Part shown: piece by piece, positions 7,688 through 15,800 of the stretch
How positions within the stretch are numbered: position 1 is the first letter of the stretch
Layout: each line of letters starts with the position of its first letter
DNA from: Chitiniphilus purpureus
GTDB lineage: Bacteria; Pseudomonadota; Gammaproteobacteria; Burkholderiales; Chitinibacteraceae
Length of the DNA: 64,000 nucleotides
Direction of reading: 5' to 3'
Assembly (NCBI RefSeq): GCF_025642115.1
Contig: NZ_CP106753.1
Location: 2,565,501-2,629,500 of the forward strand
Made by a program: the position numbers and the translations under genes
The notes under the pieces: model-generated
The model's input: only the letters and a program-made list of their open reading frames with translations
Databases searched by the model: none
Told to the model about the DNA's origin: nothing

Positions 7688-10315
7688 TCACCAGTTCACC
7701 GCGTCGTTGACGATCATGCTGCCGTTGGCCGGCACCTGCAGTGTGCGGTTGCCGCCGCCCGGGTAGTTCTCCCAGACAACGCTGCCATCGCGTTCCTTGC
7801 GGTAGTACTTGTACGCCACCGTGTGGCCGGCCGGCAGGTTGGCGCGGGTCTGCCAGAGCGGATAGGCGCGTGGATCGGCCGGCAGCCCCAGGTCGGTATG
7901 CCATTGGCCCAGCGCGTCGGTATTGCCGGTCACATAGACCTGTTGGCCCCAGCTGGTACCCGCCGTCGCATTGAACGCCACGGCCACCTGGCCGGGCAGG
8001 GGCGGCACGATGCAGGTGGCGTAGCGGGCGCAGGTCTCCGGGGGCAGATCGGCGATGCGTCCGGCATGCATCGAGGCCACCAGACTGATGTATTCCCCCA
8101 TCGCCCAGCTCAGCGGGGCGATCGACTTGGTCGGTGTGCCGGCGGTGTAGCCGGCCGGCAGCGATGTCTGCCAGCCGGTGATGTTGGCGCTGTGGTTCCA
8201 CACCTGTTCGGGAATGAAGCCGCTCGGATTGGAAAAGGCCTTGACCGCCGCCAGATAGGGCGCGCCGTTGCCGCCAAGTCCGCTGCGCGCGATCTCGAAC
8301 ATGCCGCGCTCGGCGGTGAAGATCGGCCATAGCCGGCCCCGGCCGTTCTGCCCGTCGTAGTTGCCGCCGTCGTTGCGCTCGCCGTAGCCGTCGTAGTTGT
8401 AGCGGAACCAGGCATCACCCCGCCCGGCGATCGATTGCCGGAGCAGCGCGTCATACTCGGGCAGGGTGTCGAGCACAGTGCTGTCGTCGGCCCGCTTCAC
8501 GCCCAGGCGCACCAGCTCAAGGAAGCCACCGTCGACGATGTAGCGCTGATCGTGGCTGCCACCGCCATTGCCGTGGGTGAAGGTCAGCGCAGTGTCCGGG
8601 CCGTTGGCCGGGTCAAAGCGCTGCAGACCGGCCCCGGTACCGCGCCGGGATGGGTTGATCCGGATGTAGTAGCGACCGTCGCCGTGAAAGCCGGTGCGGG
8701 TGAAGGTCCAGTCCGCGACGCGCTGCTGCCAGTAGTCGGCGGTGGCCAGATAATGCGCGGCACTTGCGGTATCGCGGTTGAGGCGGGCGAACTCGGCCGC
8801 GGCGACCAGGCCGGCGATCTCGGCGGCAATGGTCGACGGGGAATAGCCGCTGTTCTCCTCCCAGCGTTCCTGCTGGGTCCAGGGCCCGGTGGCGGCAAGG
8901 TAGTCGGCGGTGCGCTTGATACGCGGCCACAACGCATTGACCGCCTGCTTCACGCCGCTATTGCCCAGCCGGTAGGTGCGCCAGGCCAGGATGATGGGCA
9001 TGGCCTGTTCGTCCATCTGCGTGCCTTGCCAGTATTGCCAACCCGAGACCCACGCATTCTGCGGAAAGCGCCCGGTGCGGCTGTAGCCTTGCGGGCAGCC
9101 GGTGGCGTCGTACTCCGCATTGCCGCAGTCCATGGTCTGCTGCAAGGTGTTGAAGAGGTAGCTGGTGACTTCCTGGGCGGTGGTGACATCACCGGCAGTG
9201 AGCAGCGCATTGGCGAACTTGAACAGATCACGCGGCCACACCAAGTGGTAACCGCCGTGGTTGGCGTCGCCATTGGTTTCGCCCCAGGGAGTGCCCATGC
9301 CCGCGATCATGGCGCCGTTGCTCTTGTCCTGGATGCTCTTGAGCGCCATCGCCGCCAGATAGTATTGATCGTCCGCCTGCCCGCCTTGCGGATCGAGCGT
9401 GGCGGCGTACTGCTGCCAACCGGTGTCATAAGCGGCCTGGATGGCGGCCGGATCACTTGCCAGCACCGCATTGGCGGTCGCACCGGCCTGTGCTTCGCTC
9501 TCGCCGAACGCCAGCACCACGTCGAAACTGACGCGGGTGCCGGCCACGCCAAGGTCGATCCAGCCCATCTGCGCCACGTTGCCCGGGCCGGCACTGCTAT
9601 AGGCCCAGTGCATCACCCGGTCCGCCGGGCCGCCCAGGAGATCGGTCCAGCCGTCCGATTGGCCGACGAAGCCGGCCGAGACGAAGGGCTCGCCGCCGCC
9701 TGTGCTGCGCCACGGGCGCGAAACCGCCAACGCCGAGGCACGGCTGCCTTCGCTGGCGGTCAGTAAGGTGCGGCCACCCAGATCCAGCCGCCGCGCGTGG
9801 TCGTTGGCACCCGAATTGCCCATGGCCGGGTTGTGCAGCAGATAAAGGTTGAAGTCGGCAAGGGTACGCCCGTCCAGCGCCTCGAAGGTCACACGCTGGA
9901 TCAACGCAGGCCGGGCCGGGTCGGTGAACACCTGTTTGTCGATCCGCCAGTGGCGCGCCGGATTCGCCGTCACCACCTGCCAGCGCAGCGCCCGCGGATT
10001 GGGCTGGGTGGCCGAATAGGACTGGCGTTTTTCCTCGTCGACGAACGTCCTCGCGCTGTCGCCGACCAGAAATTGCAGGTCGACCGTGTTGACGGTATCG
10101 AGCAAGGGGTAGAACACCTCCGAGACGACTCCGCGATGCCCGGTGAAATAGACCCGCGATGCCGCGGACGCCGCGGTACCGAGGAATGATTTCTCCGCCG
10201 GTGCCCAGGTCGACACGGCACCCGGCCCCCCTGGCGCAGGGGCAGCGCCGAGCGGCGCACCCACAGACAGCAACAGGCACAACAGCAGCCGGCCGAGCTT
10301 GGCGATTCGGGACAT
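7688..10315 (-). CDS. Secreted GH15 glucoamylase with C-terminal CBM20 starch-binding domain
   Basis: This 875-aa protein has a signal peptide (about residues 1-24), a bacterial glucoamylase N-terminal beta domain (about 30-300), an (alpha/alpha)6 catalytic domain (about 310-765) and a C-terminal CBM20 (about 775-875, VAFNATAGTSWGQQVYVTGN...). The general acid is in WEENSGYSP and the general base in IPEQVWNHS. It should release glucose from starch or maltodextrin outside the cytoplasm. It converges with the NMNAT gene; a perfect palindrome TGGCAGCGCTGCCA (7671-7684) just past its stop is the only terminator-like element. Together with the chitinase it indicates polysaccharide scavenging. Confidence 0.92.
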   Translation of the reverse strand: MSRIAKLGRLLLCLLLSVGAPLGAAPAPGGPGAVSTWAPAEKSFLGTAASAASRVYFTGHRGVVSEVFYPLLDTVNTVDLQFLVGDSARTFVDEEKRQSYSATQPNPRALRWQVVTANPARHWRIDKQVFTDPARPALIQRVTFEALDGRTLADFNLYLLHNPAMGNSGANDHARRLDLGGRTLLTASEGSRASALAVSRPWRSTGGGEPFVSAGFVGQSDGWTDLLGGPADRVMHWAYSSAGPGNVAQMGWIDLGVAGTRVSFDVVLAFGESEAQAGATANAVLASDPAAIQAAYDTGWQQYAATLDPQGGQADDQYYLAAMALKSIQDKSNGAMIAGMGTPWGETNGDANHGGYHLVWPRDLFKFANALLTAGDVTTAQEVTSYLFNTLQQTMDCGNAEYDATGCPQGYSRTGRFPQNAWVSGWQYWQGTQMDEQAMPIILAWRTYRLGNSGVKQAVNALWPRIKRTADYLAATGPWTQQERWEENSGYSPSTIAAEIAGLVAAAEFARLNRDTASAAHYLATADYWQQRVADWTFTRTGFHGDGRYYIRINPSRRGTGAGLQRFDPANGPDTALTFTHGNGGGSHDQRYIVDGGFLELVRLGVKRADDSTVLDTLPEYDALLRQSIAGRGDAWFRYNYDGYGERNDGGNYDGQNGRGRLWPIFTAERGMFEIARSGLGGNGAPYLAAVKAFSNPSGFIPEQVWNHSANITGWQTSLPAGYTAGTPTKSIAPLSWAMGEYISLVASMHAGRIADLPPETCARYATCIVPPLPGQVAVAFNATAGTSWGQQVYVTGNTDALGQWHTDLGLPADPRAYPLWQTRANLPAGHTVAYKYYRKERDGSVVWENYPGGGNRTLQVPANGSMIVNDAVNW

Positions 10316-10426
10316 GGATGCGCTCCTGCGGCGCGAGCGACGGGGCGCCGAAGGCTCAGCTTAGGCAATCGCCCAAAAGGCCCGCTGTCAGCAAGATGGG
10401 CGGCAATCCCACCCCACCGCACCATG

Positions 10427-10450
10427 AAAAAGCCCCGCACCAGGCGGGGC
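10427..10450 (-). terminator. Orphan minus-strand rho-independent terminator
   Basis: GCCCCGC and GCGGGGC form a 7-bp GC stem. On the minus strand this is followed by TTTTT (A5 at 10427-10431). It would stop transcription entering from the right, but no minus-strand gene ends there. It sits directly at the edge of the polymorphic-toxin patch, so it is probably the stump of a displaced gene. Confidence 0.8.
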
Positions 10451-10451
10451 A

Positions 10452-12455
10452 ATGGAACAGGGGGCTGAGCGATACGCTCACTGCCAAACTAAACGCACTC
10501 AGCTGTTGATGGAGAGGTACAAATACCAGCGGTGTGGGAACAGAGATTGTTGGGACGACTTTGTTTCGATTCTCAGCCGACAACGGCAACGCAGTGGACA
10601 CTCAACCGGAGACGGTTCGCTACGTCCAACCGGCTTGCAAGACAGCATCAACTGGAAGGGCGTGGCAGCAGGCGCACTGGGTACGGCGGTTACGGCTGGA
10701 ATAGGCGTCATAGGCAGCTCGGCGCAGGCGGCACAGACTGCAGCATTCGAAGCCGCCTGGGGCAGTGGCGGCATCAGCGGTCCCTTTGGTTCCAGCATGG
10801 CCCCCAGCTTCAATGCACTAGGTGGTGTGGCCAGTGCCATGGGCGTCACCAATTCCACGATGGGTATGCTCTTGAATGGCATGGTCGGCAACATGGCAAT
10901 GCAGGGTGCAAACGGGCTGACTGGCATACAGGAAAAGTTCAGCTGGCGTAGCATGGCTACAGCCGCAATCACGGCGCCGGTGGGCTCACGGGTTGGTGAG
11001 TTCGCCAACAACACCGCCGGCCGCTTTGGCGATGTGATTGGCCACACTGCTGGTCGCCTTGCACAAGGCGTCGTCGGCAACTTGGTACAGCGCCAAGGCA
11101 AGCTCCCGTGGGCCAGTGTAGCGGCGGATGCTTTTGGCACCAGCCTAGGCGATGAGCTGGTTGGTGCTCTGGCACGCAATACACGCGTGGCTGGCGTGGC
11201 TGAGCCGAAGCCGGAGGTCGAGGCGTTTACCTTGACCAATGGTGTGGGCGAACAGGCTCGTGTCGAAAACAGTATGTCGCTTCCCAGTGATTGGAGCATA
11301 GCTGCCGATGCCAGTGAGGCAATCGGCGTGATGAGTGACGCAGGGCTCGGAAATCCCGTCGCGAGCGACGAAATGGTGCTAAGAATTTCGGCATCGGATG
11401 CCGAAGCGGAGGACGATGCTACAGCAGAAGCCAGGACATTGGCCTATCGGCGTGAATTGGAGGCGAATGTACGGATCTATCGTTTGATTGAAGACCCACC
11501 GATTGCTGGACGAAATTTGCTTCAACAGGATAAAGTCCACACTGCACAATTGGCTGAGTCATTGAACAAGAAGTCTGCCTCATTCCAAGCCATGATGGGT
11601 TGGGATGCCTGGACTGACAGCCAAGCAATCGGAAGTAAGTTATCTGGTGGCATCGAGCGCTTCCGTAAGGAAATGAAAGCAGGTTGGGTAGCAAACCAAA
11701 TGGCAACCTACAATGAGGCGATGCGTAATCAGCCGCGCGCTTCAATACCCAGCGGTCCACTCCGGTCAGAACTGGAGCAGGAGACCGCGGTGCGCATGGC
11801 AGCCATTGACAATGCTCGCAGCTCACCTTTTGCCGCGGCATTAATAGGCCCGGGCTACCTGCTTGATGGGGAGCGAGGCGCATATTTCGCCTCAACAGTT
11901 GGTGCCGCGCTTGACGGTTTGGCCATGTCGCGCGCTGGATTCCAGATGCCCAAGGCGCCTCGATTTGAAAGTGGGGTTTTAGCCAGCACTCGTATACGGC
12001 CGGGGACAACTGTTGCAAACACCGCTGGGCCCAGATTTTCGTTAAAGCTCGATACAAGTTCTGGGTTGAAGACTTGGGTTTCTCCGGAAGGGTTGAGGTA
12101 TGGCCCCGACCGAGATCCCACGATTGGAAACCGGGTTAAGCATGTGCTGCTACACACTGAGGACGACGTGACCAAGTCGCAACAGGGTGTCTTCTCTATC
12201 CCAAGAAACGAAATCCTTCCTCTTACCGACTCGGCATTTGCAAAGATTAAGATCGGTAGTAGCGATGTCGTCTCACATGCACCAATAACATTGAAGTCCG
12301 GAGTGGTTCGGCAAGTGCACGAGGTGGAAATGGGGCAAACGATCGGATGGTTTGGTGGGAAGAAGGGCGCGGCAGCAGGGAACCCAGATGTGACCCGGTT
12401 GCGTCTCGTCATTGATAACGGTAACAACGTGGTTTCGTCATTCCCTGTTCAATAA
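10452..12455 (+). CDS. Orphan C-terminal part of a polymorphic toxin (contact-dependent type)
   Basis: This 667-codon frame begins with about 60 residues that look untranslated or out of frame. It then shows three pre-toxin units with the pattern W-x-x-(V/M)-A plus Ala/Gly-rich helices: DSINWKGVAAGALG, EKFSWRSMATAAI and GKLPWASVAADAF. These are typical of the region ahead of the toxin in very large hemagglutinin/Rhs-like exoproteins. After a variable middle, residues about 559-667 form a compact C-terminal domain (GNRVKHVLLHT... IGWFGGKKGAAAGNP... SSFPVQ). From memory this resembles the Ntox35/BECR-fold nuclease toxins, but I could not test it. There is no secretion domain or repeat body upstream. 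ATG 10452 lies next to the terminator and ATG 10509 has no clear RBS, so the true start is uncertain and expression may have been lost. A cognate partner gene follows after 7 bp. Confidence 0.65.
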   Translation: MEQGAERYAHCQTKRTQLLMERYKYQRCGNRDCWDDFVSILSRQRQRSGHSTGDGSLRPTGLQDSINWKGVAAGALGTAVTAGIGVIGSSAQAAQTAAFEAAWGSGGISGPFGSSMAPSFNALGGVASAMGVTNSTMGMLLNGMVGNMAMQGANGLTGIQEKFSWRSMATAAITAPVGSRVGEFANNTAGRFGDVIGHTAGRLAQGVVGNLVQRQGKLPWASVAADAFGTSLGDELVGALARNTRVAGVAEPKPEVEAFTLTNGVGEQARVENSMSLPSDWSIAADASEAIGVMSDAGLGNPVASDEMVLRISASDAEAEDDATAEARTLAYRRELEANVRIYRLIEDPPIAGRNLLQQDKVHTAQLAESLNKKSASFQAMMGWDAWTDSQAIGSKLSGGIERFRKEMKAGWVANQMATYNEAMRNQPRASIPSGPLRSELEQETAVRMAAIDNARSSPFAAALIGPGYLLDGERGAYFASTVGAALDGLAMSRAGFQMPKAPRFESGVLASTRIRPGTTVANTAGPRFSLKLDTSSGLKTWVSPEGLRYGPDRDPTIGNRVKHVLLHTEDDVTKSQQGVFSIPRNEILPLTDSAFAKIKIGSSDVVSHAPITLKSGVVRQVHEVEMGQTIGWFGGKKGAAAGNPDVTRLRLVIDNGNNVVSSFPVQ

Positions 12456-12462
12456 GGCATAT

Positions 12463-12735
12463 ATGCACTGCATCGAAAAAGAATGTCCAGTCTGTGGGTA
12501 TGGTTCAATCGGCTTCTTCAGGTGTTCGGACGGGAAAACTCTTGCTTTGGTTTGCAGTGAGTGTTCATGTACTTGGTTGTCTCCTGATGATGTTTCGCCG
12601 GAGAGTGCGGATGGCCCACAGCCTCCAGATTTCCGGCTGAGTGGAATGGATATTGGGTTGGCCGGGCCGTTTGCTGGATGGGCATCGCTCGAAGAGATAA
12701 ATAACTCTGGGCTGGGCACTTACATTAGTCAGTAA
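12463..12735 (+). CDS. Small zinc-ribbon protein, probable immunity protein
   Basis: The 90-aa product has two CxxC knuckles, CPVC (residues 8-11) and CSEC (31-34), flanking FFRCSDGKTLALV. This is a zinc-ribbon layout. It starts 7 bp after the toxin frame with AAGG about 7 nt before the ATG. A small gene directly behind a toxin C-terminal domain is the standard position for the immunity gene, and zinc-ribbon partners of this kind are known beside polymorphic toxins. Its base composition, like that of the toxin end, is clearly less GC-rich than the flanking genes, which fits transfer as a cassette. Confidence 0.6.
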   Translation: MHCIEKECPVCGYGSIGFFRCSDGKTLALVCSECSCTWLSPDDVSPESADGPQPPDFRLSGMDIGLAGPFAGWASLEEINNSGLGTYISQ

Positions 12736-13493
12736 CTTAAGATCAAAAAGGAGACACAACTGTACGGCGGGTCATGCGGGGATCGGGGTCAGGTCTTGTA
12801 TTTTGCATGGCTTGACCAATTGATTTGCTTTTAACGATGAAAAATAAAAGGCCTTGGCCCCGCAATATTCAGCCTTGTAGGTGCGCAAATCCCCGATTTG
12901 CGCACACGGATATACACTTCGACCGAATTTTCCGCCAATTTCTAACGCGCATTGGATTTTCCGTTCCTTCGGCACTTATATTCCCACGCGCGTTCCGCCG
13001 CGCCCACGGGTTCATTCTCTTTTGTTTCGCCAAAAGAAACGAACCAAAGAAAACGCGACCCCGCATCCGCGCCCTCCGGGGTCCCTGCGATGCTCGGGTT
13101 GGGCGGCGGCTGCGGAACTCGCTGCGCTCAAACAGTCCTCGCCAAAACCCCGTCCACCCCTGCGCTTGGCGATGGTGGGTTTGCTGACACCATAACGACG
13201 CGCCAAGCCTTGTAGGGCGGGTTGGCCTCATCAACCCGCGGAACCTGCCTATTCTGGCTTTGACCAATTCCTGACCTACATTCGAACTACTTCCTGCCCT
13301 ATCCCTCCGCCCGGGCGTAAAACCCCACCCGCTGCCTTCGCCCTTGATGTTGACCCGCATTCGAGCAGCGTTCGCGGGAGACCCGCACCCCTGCCTGCTC
13401 CACACACACATCACGCAACCTCCGGTTGCTGCGTCAACCCGCGCCGCTCTTGGCTGAGCAACTACCTTCCGGCAATACAGTGCCGAGCGCACC
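12736..13493. repeat. Mosaic of dispersed intergenic repeat debris
   Basis: No intact gene is seen. The segment GGGGTCAGGTCTTGTATTTTG (near 12785) resembles a leader seen beside IS200-like/REP-associated transposases. About 13020-13140 reads on the minus strand as the familiar junk peptide LFERSEFRS, a known dispersed proteobacterial repeat that generates false ORFs. TGTAGGGCGGGTTGG (13212 onward) is another repeat-like GC element. These are identified from memory and need a genome search. The 223-codon minus frame across 12869-13540 is rejected as a gene. Confidence 0.5.
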
Positions 13494-13700
13494 GTGGGCG
13501 ATTTGAGCCCCAAGCTGCCCGACCCGCCGCCGCCACTCAAGAGCCGCTGCCAGAAGATCGGGCAGATCGTGATGGTGGTCGGCTGTGGTGGTCACCGCAG
13601 TGACCTATGGCGCAGCCAGTGGGGCGATCGGGGCGGCAATGACATCCGGAGCAGCCACCGTGATGGGTCCAGTTGGTGGGCTTTGGCTGCGGCAAGCACT
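13494..13700 (+). pseudogene. Frameshifted fragment of a polymorphic-toxin pre-toxin region
   Basis: One frame reads LSPKLPDPPPPLKSRCQKIGQIVMVV. From about 13581 the next frame continues VVVTAVTYGAASGAIGAAM and TSGAATVMGPVGG. Removing one G near 13580-13582 joins them into a single hydrophobic KIGQIVMVV-AVVVTAVTYG helix with an Ala/Gly tail. This is the kind of segment that precedes the W-x-x-V-A units seen in the toxin fragment at 10452. Both ends are broken and no start or stop context exists. Confidence 0.5.
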
Positions 13701-13870
13701 GACACGCTGCAACGCCTTTGTAAGCCTGGAAGTGAATCATCGATTGCTTGCTTGGCACTCAGTATCACGCCATCAGCCGCATTGGCGAAACCGGGGAAAG
13801 TTGCCGAGAATGAGGCAGCTCTTGTTTTGCCGAGTTTGGCTGCCATGCCATGCCCTTTCGCTGATCTGCC

Positions 13871-13876
13871 AAGGAG
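13871..13876 (+). promoter_or_regulatory. Shine-Dalgarno AAGGAG that selects a GTG start
   Basis: AAGGAG abuts the ATG at 13877 with no spacer but is 6 nt from the in-frame GTG at 13883. The GTG is therefore the likely start of the GDSL lipoprotein. Confidence 0.7.
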
Positions 13877-13882
13877 ATGCCC

Positions 13883-14977
13883 GTGAATCTGGAACGATGT
13901 CTACGCAATGCCCTTGCGGCCCTGATCATGCCGATGATTCTGGTCGCGTGCAGCGACAGCAACGTGGAATCGGTGGATCAGCAGACGCCGGGGGGCAGGG
14001 CTGGCTATACGCAGCTGGTGGCGTTTGGGGACAGTCTGTCCGATGTCGGAACGTACAATCCCACCACGGGCGATGCCAATCCGGCCAACGACACGCCGAT
14101 CGGGCTGATGTTCACCACCAAGCCCGGCGGCACCTGGCCGACTTATGTGGCAGCCAACCTGGGCCTGCCGCTGGCGCCCAACCGGCAGGTGAACTTTGGA
14201 GTGGTCGGTCAGAGCGGCAGGGTGATCGAACTGGGCGGGACCGGCTATGCCGAAGGCGGTGCACGGATCGAGGTGGATGTGCCCGGGGACGGTGTGGTGA
14301 CCCAGACCGTGCCGGGCGTGGGCAGCGTGCCGGTGCAGGCGGCAACCCGCCGCAGCATCAAGACGCAGATCGACGACTACCTGGCCGAGCATGGCAATGC
14401 CTTCCGCGAAGACCAGTTGGTCCTGATCCAGGGCGGCGCCAACGATTTCTTCCAGTTCTTCGCCAATACGCCGCCGGCCGATCTGCCTGCGCTCACGCCG
14501 GCCTTCCTGAATACGACCGTCACCGCCATGGTGCGGCAACTGGGACGGCTGCGTGCAGCCGGGGCGCGCCATATCGTGTATGCCAATCTGCCCGACCTGG
14601 GCTTGACGCCGCAGTTCCGGGCACAGGGCCCCACCGTTGCCGCACTCGCCACCCAGCTGAGCGATGCCTACAACGGGGCGGTCGCCCAGCAGGTGGCGGG
14701 GCAGGGGATCATGGTGTTCGATATCGCCGCGCTGATCCGTGAGGTGGTCGCCGCCCCGGCGACGCTGGGGCTGACCAATGTGACCACACCGGCCTGCAAC
14801 AGCTATACCACGCCGGGCAATCCGGCAACGCTGTCGGCCTTGATCTGCAGCGCCGATACGTTGGTGGCGCCCGGCGCTGGCGCCACCTATCTGTTCGCGG
14901 ACGGCGTGCATCCCACCGACCGTGCGCATGCGGTTTGGGGCGGCCGGGTGGCACAACTGGTACTGGCGCCGCGTTGA
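13883..14977 (+). CDS. SGNH/GDSL-family lipase-esterase, lipoprotein
   Basis: The 364-aa product starts at GTG (MNLERCLRNALAALI) and has a lipobox LVAC near residue 23, so it should be a lipoprotein. The family blocks are in order: FGDSLSD with the nucleophile Ser, the Gly block at VNFGVVGQS, GGANDFF with the oxyanion Asn, and DGVHPT with the catalytic Asp-x-x-His near the end. It resembles the C-terminal passenger-type GDSL esterases but has no autotransporter barrel. It stands alone on the plus strand just right of the accessory patch. The natural ester substrate is unknown. Confidence 0.88.
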   Translation: MNLERCLRNALAALIMPMILVACSDSNVESVDQQTPGGRAGYTQLVAFGDSLSDVGTYNPTTGDANPANDTPIGLMFTTKPGGTWPTYVAANLGLPLAPNRQVNFGVVGQSGRVIELGGTGYAEGGARIEVDVPGDGVVTQTVPGVGSVPVQAATRRSIKTQIDDYLAEHGNAFREDQLVLIQGGANDFFQFFANTPPADLPALTPAFLNTTVTAMVRQLGRLRAAGARHIVYANLPDLGLTPQFRAQGPTVAALATQLSDAYNGAVAQQVAGQGIMVFDIAALIREVVAAPATLGLTNVTTPACNSYTTPGNPATLSALICSADTLVAPGAGATYLFADGVHPTDRAHAVWGGRVAQLVLAPR

Positions 14978-14999
14978 GCAAAGCGGCACGGCCTGCCGC

Positions 15000-15314
15000 T
15001 CAGCTCCCCTGCTTGACGGGCCGGCCGTCCGCCACGCGCTGGCGGCGCGCCTCCTTGGGGTCGGCGATCAGCGGCCGGTAGATCTCGACCCGGTCGCCGT
15101 CACGCAGCACCGTGTCGAGCCTGCAGGGGCGCGAGAAGATGCCGATGGCGTTGCGGGCAAGATCGATCTCGGGAAAATCCGCAAGCAGGCCGCTGGCCTG
15201 GATCGCGTGTCCGGCGGTGCTGCCGCCGGGCAGGGTCAGCGGCACCAGCCGTTGTACGCGTGCCTGGGCATAGACGACTTCGACCTGTACCAGCCCGGAC
15301 AGCGGCTTATCCAT
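15000..15314 (-). CDS. rnfH: RnfH family protein (ubiquitin-like fold)
   Basis: This 104-aa protein shows the conserved pattern of the family: V-E-V-V-Y-A near the start, [25 protein letters not shown] in the middle and a basic DPKEARRQR end. It has a beta-grasp fold and unknown biochemical role; the name comes from rnf-linked homologues. Its ATG overlaps the end of ratA (TATGGATAA), so it is translationally coupled to it. The ratA-rnfH pair is conserved across many proteobacteria, often near smpB, which is not next to it here. Confidence 0.9.
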   Translation of the reverse strand: MDKPLSGLVQVEVVYAQARVQRLVPLTLPGGSTAGHAIQASGLLADFPEIDLARNAIGIFSRPCRLDTVLRDGDRVEIYRPLIADPKEARRQRVADGRPVKQGS

Positions 15315-15735
15315 ACAGCGTGTCGGCACGGGCGATGAAGGCGTCGACGAAGGTGGCGGCGATGCGGCCGAACACCGGACCGATCACCGCCTCCAGCGTA
15401 CGGCTGGAGAATTCGTAGTCGAGTGAGAACTCGATCTTGCAGGCGTCCTCCAGCAGGGGCGAGAACAGCCATTGCCCATGCAAGGTCTTGAATGGCCCGT
15501 CGATGAACTGCATCTCGATACGGTTCTCGCTCAACAGGTCGCGTGTGCGGAAGAAGGTCTTGGCCTTGAGGAATTCCACGCGGATGGTGGCGTCAAGTGA
15601 CACGGCATCGCGGGCGTGGATTTCGACACCGCCGCACCACGGCAGGAACTTGGGGTAGTCCTCGACCCGTTCGACCAGGTTGTACATCTGGGCGGCCGAG
15701 TGGGGAACCAGGACGGATTTGCGAATGCGCTGCAT
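15307..15735 (-). CDS. ratA: RatA-type START/polyketide-cyclase-like protein
   Basis: The 142-aa product begins [34 protein letters not shown], the diagnostic opening of the RatA/Coq10 family, and continues as a single START-like domain. Members have been linked to ribosome-subunit association (RatA) and to ubiquinone binding (Coq10), and sequence alone does not separate these. The gene is divergent from dnaB with 65 bp between starts and overlaps rnfH downstream. Confidence 0.9.
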   Translation of the reverse strand: MQRIRKSVLVPHSAAQMYNLVERVEDYPKFLPWCGGVEIHARDAVSLDATIRVEFLKAKTFFRTRDLLSENRIEMQFIDGPFKTLHGQWLFSPLLEDACKIEFSLDYEFSSRTLEAVIGPVFGRIAATFVDAFIARADTLYG

Positions 15736-15800
15736 CGGAACGGGAAGGTATCGGGCAGGGCGACCGGAAGGGGCTCGACGTGTAAAATGGCCGGCCGAAG

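Noticed and set aside
12869..13540. 223-codon minus-strand frame containing LFERSEFRS
   Set aside because: This peptide is a well-known false translation of a dispersed intergenic repeat; no start context exists.
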